Source: Vandammella animalimorsus (GTDB taxonomy: Bacteria > Pseudomonadota > Gammaproteobacteria > Burkholderiales > Burkholderiaceae_C). From it: DNA of 64,000 nt. The notes under the pieces were generated by a model. It ran no database searches. It worked only from the letters and a program-made list of their open reading frames with translations, and was not told where the DNA came from. The translations under genes were made by a program, and so were the position numbers. The stretch is taken from the NCBI RefSeq assembly GCF_002285285.1, contig NZ_NSJF01000003.1, forward strand, positions 124,001 through 188,000, given 5' to 3'. This document shows, piece by piece, positions 7,406 to 16,830 of this stretch. Each line of letters begins with the position of its first letter. The stretch's first letter is position 1.

Positions 7406-8332
7406 TCAGTGGCCGCTGCCGTCTGGCGACTCGCCCATGATGGAGACGAACACATCTTCCAGATCGGCGCGGCGGATTTCCATGTCCTGCAGCTGCACAC
7501 CCGCTTCGCGCAGCTGCGCCAGCAGCCGCTCCACATCACCGGGCTCGCGCGCCGGAATCTGCACCACGCGGCCCGTCACACGCGCCTGTGCCGCCAAGGC
7601 CTCGGGCAGCGGCTGATCGGTTTTGAACTGCAACACGCTTTGCGTGGCGGCCGCCAGCAAGGCGGTGGTGTCTTCCAGAGCGATGATGCGGCCGCGCTTG
7701 AGCATGGCAATGCGATGGCACAGGGCCTCGGCCTCCTCCAGGTAATGGGTGGTCAGCAGCACCGTATGGCCTTCGCGGTTGAGGCGGTCGATGAAGTGCC
7801 ACAGCGTCTGGCGCAGTTCCACATCGACACCGGCGGTGGGCTCGTCCAGCACGATGATCGGCGGCTTGTGCACCAGCGCCTGCGCCACCAGCACGCGGCG
7901 CTTCATGCCGCCCGAGAGCTGGCGCATATTGGCATCGGCCTTGTCGCTCAGCCCCAGGTGGTGCAGCAGCTCGTCGATCCAGGCCTCATTGCGGCGCACG
8001 CCGAAATAACCGGACTGAAAGCGCAGCGTCTCACGCACCGAGAAGAATGGGTCAAAGGCCAGCTCCTGCGGCACGATGCCCAGCCGGCGGCGCGCCTGAG
8101 CGTAGTCTTGCTGCACGTCGAAGCCTTGCACCGTCACTGTGCCCGAAGTGGCCTTGGCCAGCCCAGCCAGAATGGCAATCAGCGAGGTCTTGCCCGCGCC
8201 GTTGGGCCCCAGCAGGCCAAGAAATTCGCCTTCGCGGATCTCCAGGCTGACCTCATGCAAGGCCTGAAACGGGCCTCGCGGCGTGGGATAGATCTTGCTG
8301 ACGGACTGAAAGGAAACGGCGGCATGGGTCAT
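7406..8332 (-). CDS. ABC-2 type transporter ATP-binding protein
   Basis: A 308-residue ABC ATPase of the YadG type. Walker A GPNGAGKT is at residues 42-49, the signature LSGGM at 139-143, and Walker B IIVLDEPTAGVD at 159-170, followed by the H-loop in LLTTHYLEEAEAL. A C-terminal region of about 90 residues follows the nucleotide-binding domain, ending near DLEDVFVSIMGE as usual for drug or glycan exporter ATPases. The ATG at 8332 is chosen because the sequence upstream is not family-like. A TACAAT -10-like box lies at about 8342-8348 on this strand. It is the first gene of the ATPase-permease-BolA-murA run. Confidence 0.9.
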   Translation of the reverse strand: MTHAAVSFQSVSKIYPTPRGPFQALHEVSLEIREGEFLGLLGPNGAGKTSLIAILAGLAKATSGTVTVQGFDVQQDYAQARRRLGIVPQELAFDPFFSVRETLRFQSGYFGVRRNEAWIDELLHHLGLSDKADANMRQLSGGMKRRVLVAQALVHKPPIIVLDEPTAGVDVELRQTLWHFIDRLNREGHTVLLTTHYLEEAEALCHRIAMLKRGRIIALEDTTALLAAATQSVLQFKTDQPLPEALAAQARVTGRVVQIPAREPGDVERLLAQLREAGVQLQDMEIRRADLEDVFVSIMGESPDGSGH

Positions 8333-8485
8333 GGTGGGCGCCGATTGTAGGTCAAGGCCTGATCTGCCGCCCTGCCCGCCCGCAACCGGGCATGGATCGG
8401 CCAGGCGCAACCGATACAATGCCCCGCGCATGATGCCCAGGCCCGGTCGCCGCTGCCTGTTCGCCCATTTTTTCCAGCCATCTTC

Positions 8486-9007
8486 GTGCCTGCCCTACCT
8501 GTTTTGCCATCCCGGCCCGCCGCCCGACCCAAGCGGCAGCGCACGCGCTCCTGGCTGAGTGGCGGCGCCAGCCACGTCCGTTACGACCATCGCCAACGCC
8601 CTGCGCAGCTCGATGTGCGCTGCCCACGCTGTGGCCAGCGCGCGCTGGCCACGCCGCCGCCGGCTCTGCTCGATGCCATGCCTGATGACGATGTGCGCAT
8701 CGCCGCTGACGGCAACGCCTTGTGGGACCAGCCGTTTGACCTGCGCTGCACCGCCTGCCTGTATCGCGCGCAGGGCGTGGCCTACGCCCAGTTGCCTCCG
8801 CTGTTTCACCAAATCAGCGTCGGCGGCCGCACCCTGTGGGCCTGGAACAGCGAGCACCTGGACATGATTGCCCAGGCCCTGCAAGGCCGGGACGTGCGCC
8901 GCCACCCCTATGGCTTTTTTGCCACCTACATCCAGCGTGGTTGGATGCTGTGGCGCCACAAATTCATCCACGCCATTTCCCAACACCAACGAAAGCACAG
9001 CACATGA
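8486..9007 (+). CDS. Hypothetical protein with two CxxC pairs (Zn-ribbon-like)
   Basis: A 173-residue protein of unknown function. Two CxxC pairs, CPRCG near residue 46 and CTAC near residue 88, are spaced as in a treble-clef or zinc-ribbon fold. The C-terminal part has a [17 protein letters not shown] segment and a basic, aromatic end. The GTG at 8486 is the first start in this frame; an ATG pair at 8430 is out of frame. The stop overlaps the leuB start as ATGA at 9004-9007, so translation of leuB is probably coupled to this gene. That pairing is unexpected for leucine synthesis. The basic N-terminus and Zn ribbon suggest nucleic-acid or protein binding, which is inference. Confidence 0.6.
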   Translation: MPALPVLPSRPAARPKRQRTRSWLSGGASHVRYDHRQRPAQLDVRCPRCGQRALATPPPALLDAMPDDDVRIAADGNALWDQPFDLRCTACLYRAQGVAYAQLPPLFHQISVGGRTLWAWNSEHLDMIAQALQGRDVRRHPYGFFATYIQRGWMLWRHKFIHAISQHQRKHST

Positions 9008-10071
9008 AAATCGCCATCCTCCCCGGTGACGGCATCGGCACCGAAATCGTCGCCGAAGCCGTCAAGGTGCTCCAGGCCCTGGGTCTGCCGCTCGAAATGG
9101 AGCAAGCCCTGGTCGGCGGCGCGGCCTACGCCGCGCACGGCCACCCGCTGCCCGAGGCCACGCTGAAGCTGGCCAAGCAAGCGGACGCCATCCTGTTTGG
9201 CGCCGTGGGCGATTTCAAGTACGACACGCTGGAGCGCCACCTGCGCCCCGAGCAGGCCATCCTGGGGCTGCGCAAGGAGCTGGGGCTGTTTGCCAACTTC
9301 CGCCCCGCCATCTGCTATGAGCAGCTCACCCACGCCTCCAGCCTCAAGCCCGAGCTGGTGGCTGGGCTGGACATCCTCATCATCCGCGAGCTTACCGGTG
9401 ACATCTACTTCGGCCAGCCGCGCGGGCGCCGCACCGCCAGCGACGGGCACTTCCCCGGCAACGAAGAAGCCTTCGACACCATGCGCTACAGCCGCCCCGA
9501 GATCGAGCGCATCGCCCACGTAGCCTTCCAGGCCGCACGCAAGCGCGGCAAAAAAGTGCTGTCGGTGGACAAGGCCAACGTGCTGGAGACCTTCCAGTTC
9601 TGGCGCGACGTGATGACTGAAGTGCACCAGCAATACCCGGACGTGCAGCTCGAGCACATGTACGTGGACAACGCCGCCATGCAACTGGTCAAGGCGCCCA
9701 AGAACATCGACGTACTCGTCACCGGCAACATGTTCGGCGACATCTTGAGCGACGAGGCCGCCATGCTCACTGGCTCCATCGGCATGTTGCCCAGCGCCAG
9801 CCTGAACGAAAAGAACCAGGGCCTGTACGAGCCCAGCCACGGCAGCGCGCCCGACATCGCCGGCCAGGGCATTGCCAACCCGCTGGCCACCATCCTCAGC
9901 GCCGCAATGATGCTGCGCTACTCGCTGAACCAGCCCGAGGCGGCCGAGCGCATCGAGGCCGCCGTCAAGAAAGTGCTGGCCAGCGGCCTGCGCACGGCCG
10001 ACATCTACAGCGAAGGCACGAAAAAAGTCGGCACCGCCGAAATGGGCGACGCCGTGCGCGCCGCGCTGTAA
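9004..10071 (+). CDS. leuB: 3-isopropylmalate dehydrogenase
   Basis: A 355-residue LeuB of normal length. It oxidises and decarboxylates 3-isopropylmalate to 2-oxoisocaproate with NAD in leucine synthesis. It opens with the family strand [15 protein letters not shown]. It carries the substrate-binding [13 protein letters not shown], the Lys-containing [15 protein letters not shown], and the metal-binding Asp cluster in [15 protein letters not shown]. It ends with the NAD-binding [19 protein letters not shown]. The ATG overlaps the preceding gene's stop. leuC and leuD are not in the window. Confidence 0.97.
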   Translation: MKIAILPGDGIGTEIVAEAVKVLQALGLPLEMEQALVGGAAYAAHGHPLPEATLKLAKQADAILFGAVGDFKYDTLERHLRPEQAILGLRKELGLFANFRPAICYEQLTHASSLKPELVAGLDILIIRELTGDIYFGQPRGRRTASDGHFPGNEEAFDTMRYSRPEIERIAHVAFQAARKRGKKVLSVDKANVLETFQFWRDVMTEVHQQYPDVQLEHMYVDNAAMQLVKAPKNIDVLVTGNMFGDILSDEAAMLTGSIGMLPSASLNEKNQGLYEPSHGSAPDIAGQGIANPLATILSAAMMLRYSLNQPEAAERIEAAVKKVLASGLRTADIYSEGTKKVGTAEMGDAVRAAL

Positions 10072-10116
10072 AAGCCTGTTCAAGGCACACACGCAAGCCC
10101 GCAGCATCAGAACGCC

Positions 10117-10800
10117 ATGAGCCACGCCCTGCCCCCAACGCCAGAACCACCCCAGCCCGCCGCCCAGGGTCACACCGCCAGCCCCGGCCCAGCCGGTCAG
10201 CTCTCGGCCAGCGAAGTGCTGGTGCAACTGCTGGCGCGGCTGGACAAGCCCTCGTTCTCGGTGCGCGAGCTCATGGCCTTGATGGGCGACAAAGGCCTGC
10301 TGATGCTTTGCGCGCTCATGACGCTGCCCTTTCTTTTCCCGGTCTCCATCCCGGGCGTATCCACCGTGTTCGGCTGCGCCATCTTGCTCATTGCGCTGTC
10401 CATCAGCCTGGGCCGGCTGCCCTGGTTGCCGCCCTTCATCGCCGACCGCCAGCTCAGCGCCGAGCGGCTGCGCCCAGTGCTGCAGCGCGGCCTGGGCGTG
10501 TTGCGCAGGCTGGATTCCATCCTCAAACCGCTGCGCATGCACCGCCTCACCGGCGGGCCCATGCGCAACCTCAACGGCCTGGCCATCATGTTTGCCGCCG
10601 TGCTGCTGATGCTACCGTTGGGCCTGGTGCCGTTCTCCAATACCCTGCCGGGCATCGCCATTTTGCTGCTGTCGCTGGGCGTGGCCCAGCGCGATGGCCT
10701 GCTCGTACTGGGCGGCTACCTGGTCACGCTGGGCTCGGTGGTGTACTTCGGGCTACTGGCCTGGGCTGCCTGGAAAGCCGGCAGCCATTTTTTCATCTGA
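10117..10800 (+). CDS. Exopolysaccharide synthesis ExoD family membrane protein
   Basis: A 227-residue protein. After a Pro/Ala-rich N-terminal tail of about 30 residues, it matches the ExoD family: SVRELMALMGDKGLLMLCALMTLPFLFPVSIPGVST, then a long hydrophobic pair, a basic cytoplasmic segment (RRLDSILKPLRMHRLTG) and two further membrane helices. ExoD was named from Sinorhizobium mutants affected in exopolysaccharide and alkaline tolerance; the biochemical role is not known. It lies 45 bases after leuB and may be read with it. A terminator follows. Confidence 0.8.
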   Translation: MSHALPPTPEPPQPAAQGHTASPGPAGQLSASEVLVQLLARLDKPSFSVRELMALMGDKGLLMLCALMTLPFLFPVSIPGVSTVFGCAILLIALSISLGRLPWLPPFIADRQLSAERLRPVLQRGLGVLRRLDSILKPLRMHRLTGGPMRNLNGLAIMFAAVLLMLPLGLVPFSNTLPGIAILLLSLGVAQRDGLLVLGGYLVTLGSVVYFGLLAWAAWKAGSHFFI

Positions 10801-10829
10801 TCTTCATCTGATGGATGGCCCACACGCAA

Positions 10830-10858
10830 AAAAGCCAAGCCCGAAAGCTTGGCTTTTT
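10830..10858 (+). terminator. Rho-independent terminator after the ExoD-family gene
   Basis: The stem AAAAGCCAAGC / GCTTGGCTTTT around a CCGAAA loop is followed by a T run. The left arm is preceded by A residues, so it could also act on leftward transcripts. Confidence 0.85.
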
Positions 10859-10959
10859 CACATTGCAGTGCGATAACTTTTGCGGGAAATAATGCGGGAA
10901 TCTTTGCGGGAAACGTCATTTAAAAATGACGAAAAAAGCACATAACCCATTGATGTATA

Positions 10960-11038
<79 letters not shown>

Positions 11039-11129
11039 GTGTGCCGCTTGCCCCAAAGCCTGCGCCAGGCCTGGGCAAGCCCACGATTGTAGCGGCGATC
11101 AGCTCTGCCAAAGCCTCGCGCGCGCAGGC

Positions 11130-12158
11130 TCATCGGGGCCTGCTGAGCGCATTGCTCAGCAGGCGGGCGGTGATGTCGACGATGTGCACCATGCGCTCAT
11201 AAGGCATGCGCGTGGGGCCGATGACGCCCAGCGTGCCAACGATCTGGCCATCCACTTCGTAAGGGGCGCTGACGATGGACAGCTCGGAAACGGGCACGGT
11301 CTGGCTTTCCCCGCCGATGTAGATCTTCACGCCCTGGGCCTGGCCGGTCACGTCCAGCAGTTGCAGGATCTGGGTTTTTTGCTCGAACAGGTCGAAGGCG
11401 CGGCGGATGCTGTCCATGTCCTTTGAAAAATCGCTCACGGCCAGCAGATTGCGCTCGCCGGAGATGACCACATCCTGACCTGCGGGCTGGGCAGTGCTGG
11501 CCGGGTCGCCAATGGCCGCTTCCATCAGCGCCGCAATTTCGCCGCGCAGGCGGTTGATTTCGCCGCGCAGCCGCTCGCGCACCTGATCGACGCTCAGGCC
11601 GCTGTAGTGGGCGTTGAGGTAGTTGCTTGCCTCCAGCAGGTGCTCTTGCGCGATGTCGTCCTGGGTGTGCACGAGTTTGTTCTGCACATTGCCATCGGGC
11701 GAGACGAGGATGACGAGTACGCGCTGGGCCGACAGGCGCAGAAATTCGATGTGGTGCAGCACAGCGCTTTTTTGCGGCGCCACGACCACGCCAACGAATT
11801 GCGACAGATTGGACAGCAGCTGCGCAGCGCTGGCGATGACGCGCTGGGGCTGGTCGGGGCTGAGCGCAGCCGGGGCGCAGCCCTCGTGCAGCTGCTCGTG
11901 CCAGCGCTCGCGCTGTACGGTCATCATGCTGTCAACAAACAGGCGGTAGCCCTTGGGCGTGGGCACGCGCCCGGCCGAGGTGTGCGGGCTGGCAATCAGC
12001 CCGAGCTCTTCCAGGTCGGCCATGACGTTGCGGATCGTCGCCGCCGAGAGTTCCAGCCCGGAGGACTTGGCCAGCGTGCGCGAGCCCACCGGCTGGCCGT
12101 CCTCGATATAGCGTTCGATCAGTGTGGTCAACAAGACCTTGGCGCGCTCATCCAGCAT
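11130..12158 (-). CDS. hrcA: Heat-inducible transcription repressor HrcA
   Basis: A 342-residue HrcA. The N-terminal winged-helix domain ([20 protein letters not shown], then [21 protein letters not shown] and HTSAGRVPT) binds CIRCE operators of chaperone genes. The C-terminal GAF-like part includes [19 protein letters not shown] and ends in [21 protein letters not shown]. The ATG at 12158 begins [10 protein letters not shown], as in other HrcA proteins, with AAGGAAAG upstream; a longer frame is not family-like. It follows cbpM by 26 bases, so chaperone modulation genes and the heat-shock repressor form one leftward unit. No CIRCE element was seen next to it. Confidence 0.96.
   Translation of the reverse strand: MLDERAKVLLTTLIERYIEDGQPVGSRTLAKSSGLELSAATIRNVMADLEELGLIASPHTSAGRVPTPKGYRLFVDSMMTVQRERWHEQLHEGCAPAALSPDQPQRVIASAAQLLSNLSQFVGVVVAPQKSAVLHHIEFLRLSAQRVLVILVSPDGNVQNKLVHTQDDIAQEHLLEASNYLNAHYSGLSVDQVRERLRGEINRLRGEIAALMEAAIGDPASTAQPAGQDVVISGERNLLAVSDFSKDMDSIRRAFDLFEQKTQILQLLDVTGQAQGVKIYIGGESQTVPVSELSIVSAPYEVDGQIVGTLGVIGPTRMPYERMVHIVDITARLLSNALSRPR
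11138..11164 (-). other. Perfect 11-bp hairpin in the last codons of hrcA
   Basis: GCCTGCTGAGC and GCTCAGCAGGC are exact inverted repeats around a five-base loop, inside the hrcA 3' end just before its stop. No T run follows, so it is at most a rho-assisted end or an mRNA-stabilising hairpin. Confidence 0.6.
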
Positions 12159-12184
12159 GGCGGCATCTTTCCTTGCAGCGCGCT

Positions 12185-12541
12185 TCAGCAGTCCTGCTGC
12201 CCCGGCCCCACCTGGGCGCCCAGGGCCTGCAGCTGCTGGCGCAATGCCGCCACTTCTTCCATCAGGTCGGTGGTCAATGCGGCCAGTTGCGGGTCGGCAT
12301 CGAAGGTGTGCTCCAGATGGGCGATGCGCCGCGCGCGCACCAGCGTGGCGCTGGCAAAGCGCCATTGGCCTTCGCCGGCGCCCGCTTCGGCCTGCAGCAC
12401 ACCGGCCTGCACGCGCGCGCGCACCCAGTCGGGGGCCATGCGGCAGCCGTTGGCAAATTGCTCCAGCGACAGCGCGGCGTCATCGAGCAGCTCAATCAGT
12501 TCTTCAGAAATCAGCGTCACAGCAGTGGTTGCTCTCGTCAT
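12185..12541 (-). CDS. cbpM: Chaperone modulatory protein CbpM
   Basis: A 118-residue MerR-like helical protein. It has the [23 protein letters not shown] helix-turn-helix-like segment, then an [13 protein letters not shown] helix and a leucine-rich C-terminal helix. CbpM binds the J domain of CbpA and blocks its co-chaperone and DNA-binding activities. It sits 33 bases after cbpA, the usual cbpA-cbpM order. Identity rests on context and the conserved helix pattern. Confidence 0.88.
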   Translation of the reverse strand: MTRATTAVTLISEELIELLDDAALSLEQFANGCRMAPDWVRARVQAGVLQAEAGAGEGQWRFASATLVRARRIAHLEHTFDADPQLAALTTDLMEEVAALRQQLQALGAQVGPGQQDC

Positions 12542-12574
12542 GGCGTGGGCTCCTCGTTCTGTCCTCGTTCCGAT

Positions 12575-13603
12575 TCAGGCGCGGCGCGGGTCAAAGCCGG
12601 GATAGGCCTCGCGCAGCGCCGCCCAGGCAGCTTGCTGCGCCTCGGTCACGGCGCCAGGCACGGCCAGATCCAGCTCCAGGTACAGATCGCCCGCAGCGCC
12701 TGCGGCATTGGCCGCCGGGATGCCGCGCCCTTTGAGGCGCAACCTACGGCCGCTGTTGGAGCCCGCAGGCACGCCCACCTCCACCGTGGTGCCATCGGGC
12801 GTGCGCACCTGCACGCTGGCGCCAAGCACAGCTTCCCAGGGCGCTACGCGCAGCTTTTGCGTCACGTCGCGGCCCTGCACCTGCCAGCGCGCATCGCTGC
12901 GCAGCTGCACTTCAAGGAACAGGTCGCCGGCAGCGCCGCCGTTCAGGCCCGGGTTGCCCTGGCCGGCCAGGCGGATGAGCTGGCCGGGCTTGACGCCCTT
13001 GGGGATCTTGACTTCCAGGGTGCGCTCCTCGGGCACGGGCTGGCCCTGCGCATCCAGGCGCATACCGCGCAGCGTCAGGGTGCGCATGGCGCCCTGGTAG
13101 GCGTCGGGCAGATCGAGCTCGATGCGCGCGTGCTGGTCCTGGCCGCGCAGCGGCCCGGCCGCTGCGCCCCGCGCCTGGCCCTGGCGGGCACGCGCAGCGC
13201 GGCCGAAAAGCTCCTCGAAAAAAGCACTGCGCGCATCCTCATCGCCTGCGGCATCGAAGCCGCCAAAGCCCCCGAAACCGCCAAAGCCATCAAAGCCTTG
13301 CGCGCCCTCTTGGCCGGAGAAGTCAAAGCCCGCATTCCAGCCCGGCGGCGGGCGAACGTCATCGCCCGAGCGCGCCCCTGCCGCCCAAGCCTGGGCCCCA
13401 ACGGTGTCGTAGGCAGAGCGCTTTTCAGGGTCGGAGAGCACGGCATGGGCCTCGTTGACCTCGGCCATGCGCTGCGCCGCATCGGGCGCCTTGCTCACAT
13501 CCGGGTGGTATTGGCGCGCCAGCTTGCGGTAGGCCTTTTTGATGTCGTCGGCGCTGGCGCTTTTGTCCACACCGAGGATTTGGTAGTAGTCCTTGTATTC
13601 CAT
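12575..13603 (-). CDS. cbpA: DnaJ-class co-chaperone CbpA (curved DNA-binding protein)
   Basis: A 342-residue class II J-protein. The J domain occupies residues 1-70 with the essential HPD at 33-35. A Gly/Phe-rich region with [10 protein letters not shown] follows at about 105-120, then two beta-rich peptide-binding domains ([24 protein letters not shown]). It lacks the Cys-rich zinc domain of DnaJ. It stimulates DnaK and in E. coli binds curved DNA in stationary phase. It is the first gene of the cbpA-cbpM-hrcA unit. The segment between the G/F region and the C-terminal domains carries an extra Arg/Ala-rich stretch (about 135-155). Confidence 0.93.
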   Translation of the reverse strand: MEYKDYYQILGVDKSASADDIKKAYRKLARQYHPDVSKAPDAAQRMAEVNEAHAVLSDPEKRSAYDTVGAQAWAAGARSGDDVRPPPGWNAGFDFSGQEGAQGFDGFGGFGGFGGFDAAGDEDARSAFFEELFGRAARARQGQARGAAAGPLRGQDQHARIELDLPDAYQGAMRTLTLRGMRLDAQGQPVPEERTLEVKIPKGVKPGQLIRLAGQGNPGLNGGAAGDLFLEVQLRSDARWQVQGRDVTQKLRVAPWEAVLGASVQVRTPDGTTVEVGVPAGSNSGRRLRLKGRGIPAANAAGAAGDLYLELDLAVPGAVTEAQQAAWAALREAYPGFDPRRA

Positions 13604-13759
13604 GCGTTGCTGTGCTGTGGTGCAAGCGGCTGGCGCTTGCTGTCATCTCCCTCATGAGCGCTCAGGCCTTGCTTTGCAAAGCAGCAGGCATATGGCGCAT
13701 CGCATCACGCCCATCACATGGGGACATTGCCGGGCTTGTCAAGCAGCACAGGCATTTTG

Positions 13760-13794
13760 CCCAAAAAGAAAGGCTGCGCCTCGATGCGCAGCCT
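13760..13794 (-). terminator. Rho-independent terminator after the GNAT gene
   Basis: On the minus strand the stem AGGCTGCGC / GCGCAGCCT around ATCGAG is followed by TTTCTTTTTGG. It lies 48 bases beyond the stop of the acetyltransferase gene. Confidence 0.8.
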
Positions 13795-13841
13795 GTTCAT
13801 GCAGATGGTGTGCGCCTGTACAGCGCAGCGGGTGGGCTTTT

Positions 13842-14369
13842 TCAGCGGCCAGTGGTCAGCGATCGCTTGACGCGGATTTCCTCGAATTTGGTGCCGCCGA
13901 TCATGGCGATCTTGGCGCTGCTGGCCTCGCGCTCGAAACCGGCGGTTTCGTGGAATTTCAACGCGCGCTCATTCTGTACCGGCACCCAGGCGGTGACGTT
14001 GGTGCAGCCTTCTTCGTGCAGGCCCTCCCGCGCAGCATCCCACAGCGCAGCGCCCACGCCCTTGTTCCAGTGGTTGGGGGAGATGTAGATGGCCCAGATC
14101 TCGCCGGTGGTGGGGCGGGTCTTCTCGTCGCGCGAGCGGTCAAAGCCGACGAAGCCGACGATCTTGTCGTTCTCGATGGCGACTTTGACCTGAGGCTCGC
14201 AATACTCGATGGCTTCACGCCAGTAGGCGATGCGCTTTTCCAGACTGATGGACTTCAGGTGCTCGTCCGGCACCAAGCCCTTGTAAGCGGCTTGCATGGC
14301 GGCAGTGTGGATCTGGGCGATGGCTTTGGCATCACGAAGCGTAGCGGCGCGAACCTGAATGTCAGACAT
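13842..14369 (-). CDS. GNAT family N-acetyltransferase
   Basis: A 175-residue GNAT protein. It shows the IQVRAATLRDAKAIAQIH N-terminal strand-helix, the central IVGFVGFDRSR strand and the acetyl-CoA-binding region EIWAIYISPNHWNKGVGAALWDA, in which the usual Q/RxxGxG/A loop appears as NKGVGAA. The C-terminal WVPVQNERALKFHETAGFERE is typical. It transfers an acetyl group from acetyl-CoA to an unknown amine. It is a single gene between a terminator and the divergent glycan-export locus. Confidence 0.85.
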   Translation of the reverse strand: MSDIQVRAATLRDAKAIAQIHTAAMQAAYKGLVPDEHLKSISLEKRIAYWREAIEYCEPQVKVAIENDKIVGFVGFDRSRDEKTRPTTGEIWAIYISPNHWNKGVGAALWDAAREGLHEEGCTNVTAWVPVQNERALKFHETAGFEREASSAKIAMIGGTKFEEIRVKRSLTTGR

Positions 14370-14591
14370 AACGAATGCAAAAAAGAACGATCAGTGTGTG
14401 AAAAAACGGCGTATTCTGCACTCAAGGGCTGGCAAATATCAATAGCCAAAAGGGCTTGACAGACAAAATCCGATGACAATTGCGCCGCCCGCTTGCACCC
14501 GCACTGCATTTGATTCAGCACTGTTTTCGCGCCCGGGAAGGTCGGCACGAATCCAGCGGTCAGACTGCGCTGCGATTCGTACAACCCTTTC

Positions 14592-14619
14592 TTGAATTAT
14601 TCAGTGCTTGCTCTACACT
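14592..14619 (+). promoter_or_regulatory. Predicted sigma-70-type promoter of the wzm-wzt locus
   Basis: TTGAAT at 14592-14597 and TACACT at 14614-14619 are separated by 16 bases, about 75 bases before the wzm ATG. A TTGACA at 14456-14461 lies further upstream but has no good -10 partner. Confidence 0.5.
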
Positions 14620-14695
14620 TTCGGGCTTTTTGTGCGCCCTGGTCGGCAGGCTGACGGCATCTGTGGATGCCTGCCAGGGCACTGGTTGTGTGCTC

Positions 14696-15496
14696 ATGAA
14701 ATCGCTGCTCTCGGATCTGACCGTGCTCTGGCGCATGCGTTCACTGCTGCGCGTGCTCACGCGGCGCGAATTGGCCGCGCGCTTTGCCGGCTCGGCCGGC
14801 GGCATCGTCTGGGCCTGGGTGCAGCCGATTTTGACGATCGCCTGCTATTTCATCGTCTTCGATCTGGTGTTTGCCATGCGCCTGGGCGAGCACGCCCCGG
14901 CCGAGCGCGTGGGCACGTTTCTGATCGTGGGCATGGTCGGCTGGATGGCCTTTGCCGAGATGACCCAGCGCGCCATGCACAGTCTTGTGGACGTGGGTGG
15001 GCTGCTGCAGAAGAACCCGCTGCCGCCAGTGCTGTTCCCGACCCGCTCGGTGCTCACCAGCGCCCTGGTCTACATCCCCTTGTTCCTGCTGCTGGCGCTG
15101 GCCTACTGGCCGCAGCACCACGGCCGCAGCGCGCTGCTGGCGCTGCCCGTGCTGGTGGGGCTGCAGGTGCTGCTGGCCTGGATGCTGGGCTTTTTGTTGG
15201 CCATGCTGATGGCGGCGCTGCGCGACGTGGCGCAAATCGTGACCTTTGCGTTTTCAATCGGCGTATTCGCAGCGCCCATCCTGTTTCCGCTGACGATGTT
15301 CCCCGAGCGCTGGCGCTGGCTGCTCTGGCTCAATCCGATGACGCCTTTTGTGCTGGGCTATCAGCATATTTTGCTGGGCGGACAATGGCCACCCGCCAGC
15401 ATTTGGGCGGCCGTGGCTGCGGGGCTGCTGTTGGCGGCCTGGCTGCTCGATACCGTGCTGCGCCGCAGCCGCGATCAATTGGTGGACTGGCTATGA
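14696..15496 (+). CDS. wzm: ABC-2 permease for polysaccharide/O-antigen export
   Basis: A 266-residue polytopic inner-membrane protein of the Wzm/KpsM type. It has an amphipathic N-terminus (VLWRMRSLLRVLTRRELAAR), about six hydrophobic segments, the short cytoplasmic GGLLQKNPLPPVLFP motif and a final WLNPMTPFVLGYQHILLG segment. With Wzt it moves undecaprenyl-linked glycans across the inner membrane. The ATG at 14696 is the first start giving family length; longer in-frame upstream sequence is not membrane-protein-like. Its stop overlaps the wzt start (ATGA). Confidence 0.9.
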   Translation: MKSLLSDLTVLWRMRSLLRVLTRRELAARFAGSAGGIVWAWVQPILTIACYFIVFDLVFAMRLGEHAPAERVGTFLIVGMVGWMAFAEMTQRAMHSLVDVGGLLQKNPLPPVLFPTRSVLTSALVYIPLFLLLALAYWPQHHGRSALLALPVLVGLQVLLAWMLGFLLAMLMAALRDVAQIVTFAFSIGVFAAPILFPLTMFPERWRWLLWLNPMTPFVLGYQHILLGGQWPPASIWAAVAAGLLLAAWLLDTVLRRSRDQLVDWL

Positions 15497-16785
15497 GCAG
15501 CGCCGCCGCCCAAACCCAGCCCAGCAGCAGCGCCATCGTGCTGCGCGCCAGCGGTATCGGCAAGGAGTACAAGCTCTACGACTCGCCGCGCCAGCGCTTC
15601 AAAGCCTTGCTCACCGGACGCGCCTACCACCGCAGCCACTGGGCGCTGCGCGATGTCTCGTTCGAGCTGCGCCGCGGCCAGTGCATTGGCATCATCGGCG
15701 ATAACGGGGCAGGCAAGAGCTCGCTGCTCAAGCTGCTGGCTGGCACGCTGCAGCCCTCGACCGGGAAGATCGAGCGCCTGGGCCGCATCACCGCCATCCT
15801 GGAGCTGGGCGCTGGCTTCCATCCGGAGTTCACCGGGCGCGACAACCTGTATTTCGGCGGCAGCATGATTGGCATCAGCCATGAGCAAATGCGCGCGCTG
15901 GAGCCCGAAATCATCGCCTTTGCCGGGCTTGGCGATGCGCTGCAGCGCCCGGTCAAGACCTATTCCTCGGGCATGGTGGTGCGGCTGGCCTTTGCGCTGA
16001 TGACGGCCGTGCCGCCGGACGTGCTGATCGTCGACGAGGCCCTGGCCGTGGGCGACCAGGTGTTCCAGAAAAAATGCGTCGAGCGCATCATGGCCTTCAA
16101 GGAGCAAGGCTGCACCATCCTGTTCTGCTCGCACAGCCCCTACCACATCCGCACGCTGTGCGACCAGGCCATGTGGCTCGATGGCGGGCGCATCAAGGAG
16201 TTCGGCCCGACCGAGCCCGTGCTGGGCGCATACGAAATGCACACCCGCCTGCGCCAGCAGGCCGAACAAGAACAGGCCGAGCCACCACCCGCACCCGCTG
16301 CGCCTACCGATGCCACCGATGCCATGGCCGGCACCGCGGCCCCCAGTGCAGCGCACACACCAGCGGCTGCGCCCGAGCCCAATGCTGCCCATCTGCTGTC
16401 GGTGGTGATGGCCCACACCGATCCGCACGAAGAGATCCCGCTGCTGCAAAGCCGCGATCTGGTGGTCACCATCACGGCGCGCGGCCAGGGCGATGAGCGC
16501 CCCAACATCGGCTTCATGCTGGAGCAATCCAAGGGCGTGGGCATTACCTCGCTGGCCACGCACGAGGAGGGTGCCGCGCCGCGCCAGCTCGCCGATGGCA
16601 GCTGGCAATCGGTGCTGACATTTCCCGATCTGCCCTTGCACAGTGGCCAATATGTCATCAGCGCCTTTTTGTTCGATGCCAGCGGCCTGGTCGTCTACGA
16701 CGAGTGGCTGCGCTTCAAACACTTTCGCTTCGTCACACCCACGCTGATGCCCGGTCTGGTCAAGCTGCCGCACCATTGGTCCTGA
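15493..16785 (+). CDS. wzt: ABC transporter ATPase with C-terminal carbohydrate-binding domain
   Basis: A 430-residue Wzt-type ATPase. Walker A GDNGAGKSS is at 69-77, the shortened signature SSGM at 158-161, and Walker B VLIVDEALAVGD at 177-188. After the ATPase domain a low-complexity Ala/Pro/Glu linker (about 255-295) joins a beta-sandwich-like C-terminal domain of about 135 residues (HLLSVVMAHTD to the end). In E. coli O8/O9a this Wzt_C domain recognises the capped, often methylated, non-reducing end of the finished glycan before export. The methyltransferase gene 45 bases downstream fits that model. Its start overlaps the wzm stop. Confidence 0.92.
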   Translation: MSSAAAQTQPSSSAIVLRASGIGKEYKLYDSPRQRFKALLTGRAYHRSHWALRDVSFELRRGQCIGIIGDNGAGKSSLLKLLAGTLQPSTGKIERLGRITAILELGAGFHPEFTGRDNLYFGGSMIGISHEQMRALEPEIIAFAGLGDALQRPVKTYSSGMVVRLAFALMTAVPPDVLIVDEALAVGDQVFQKKCVERIMAFKEQGCTILFCSHSPYHIRTLCDQAMWLDGGRIKEFGPTEPVLGAYEMHTRLRQQAEQEQAEPPPAPAAPTDATDAMAGTAAPSAAHTPAAAPEPNAAHLLSVVMAHTDPHEEIPLLQSRDLVVTITARGQGDERPNIGFMLEQSKGVGITSLATHEEGAAPRQLADGSWQSVLTFPDLPLHSGQYVISAFLFDASGLVVYDEWLRFKHFRFVTPTLMPGLVKLPHHWS

Positions 16786-16830
16786 CCGCAGCGCTTGCGG
16801 TTTTCCTGTTGCCCCCCTAAACCCATTGCC

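Noticed and set aside
6530-8350. Long plus-strand open frame (606 codons) opposite the ABC exporter genes
   Set aside because: It is antisense to three clear genes, is rich in Gln/His/Arg as expected for a GC-rich shadow frame, and resembles no family.
10072-10090. Repeat end after leuB
   Set aside because: Only about 11 bases (AGCCTGTTCAA) match the repeat tip, which can occur by chance.
13604-13841. CIRCE operator controlling cbpA-cbpM-hrcA
   Set aside because: No TTAGCACTC/GAGTGCTAA-like inverted repeat was seen upstream of cbpA or hrcA.
14480-14695. N-terminal extension of Wzm
   Set aside because: The in-frame sequence upstream of 14696 is not conserved-looking and covers the predicted promoter.
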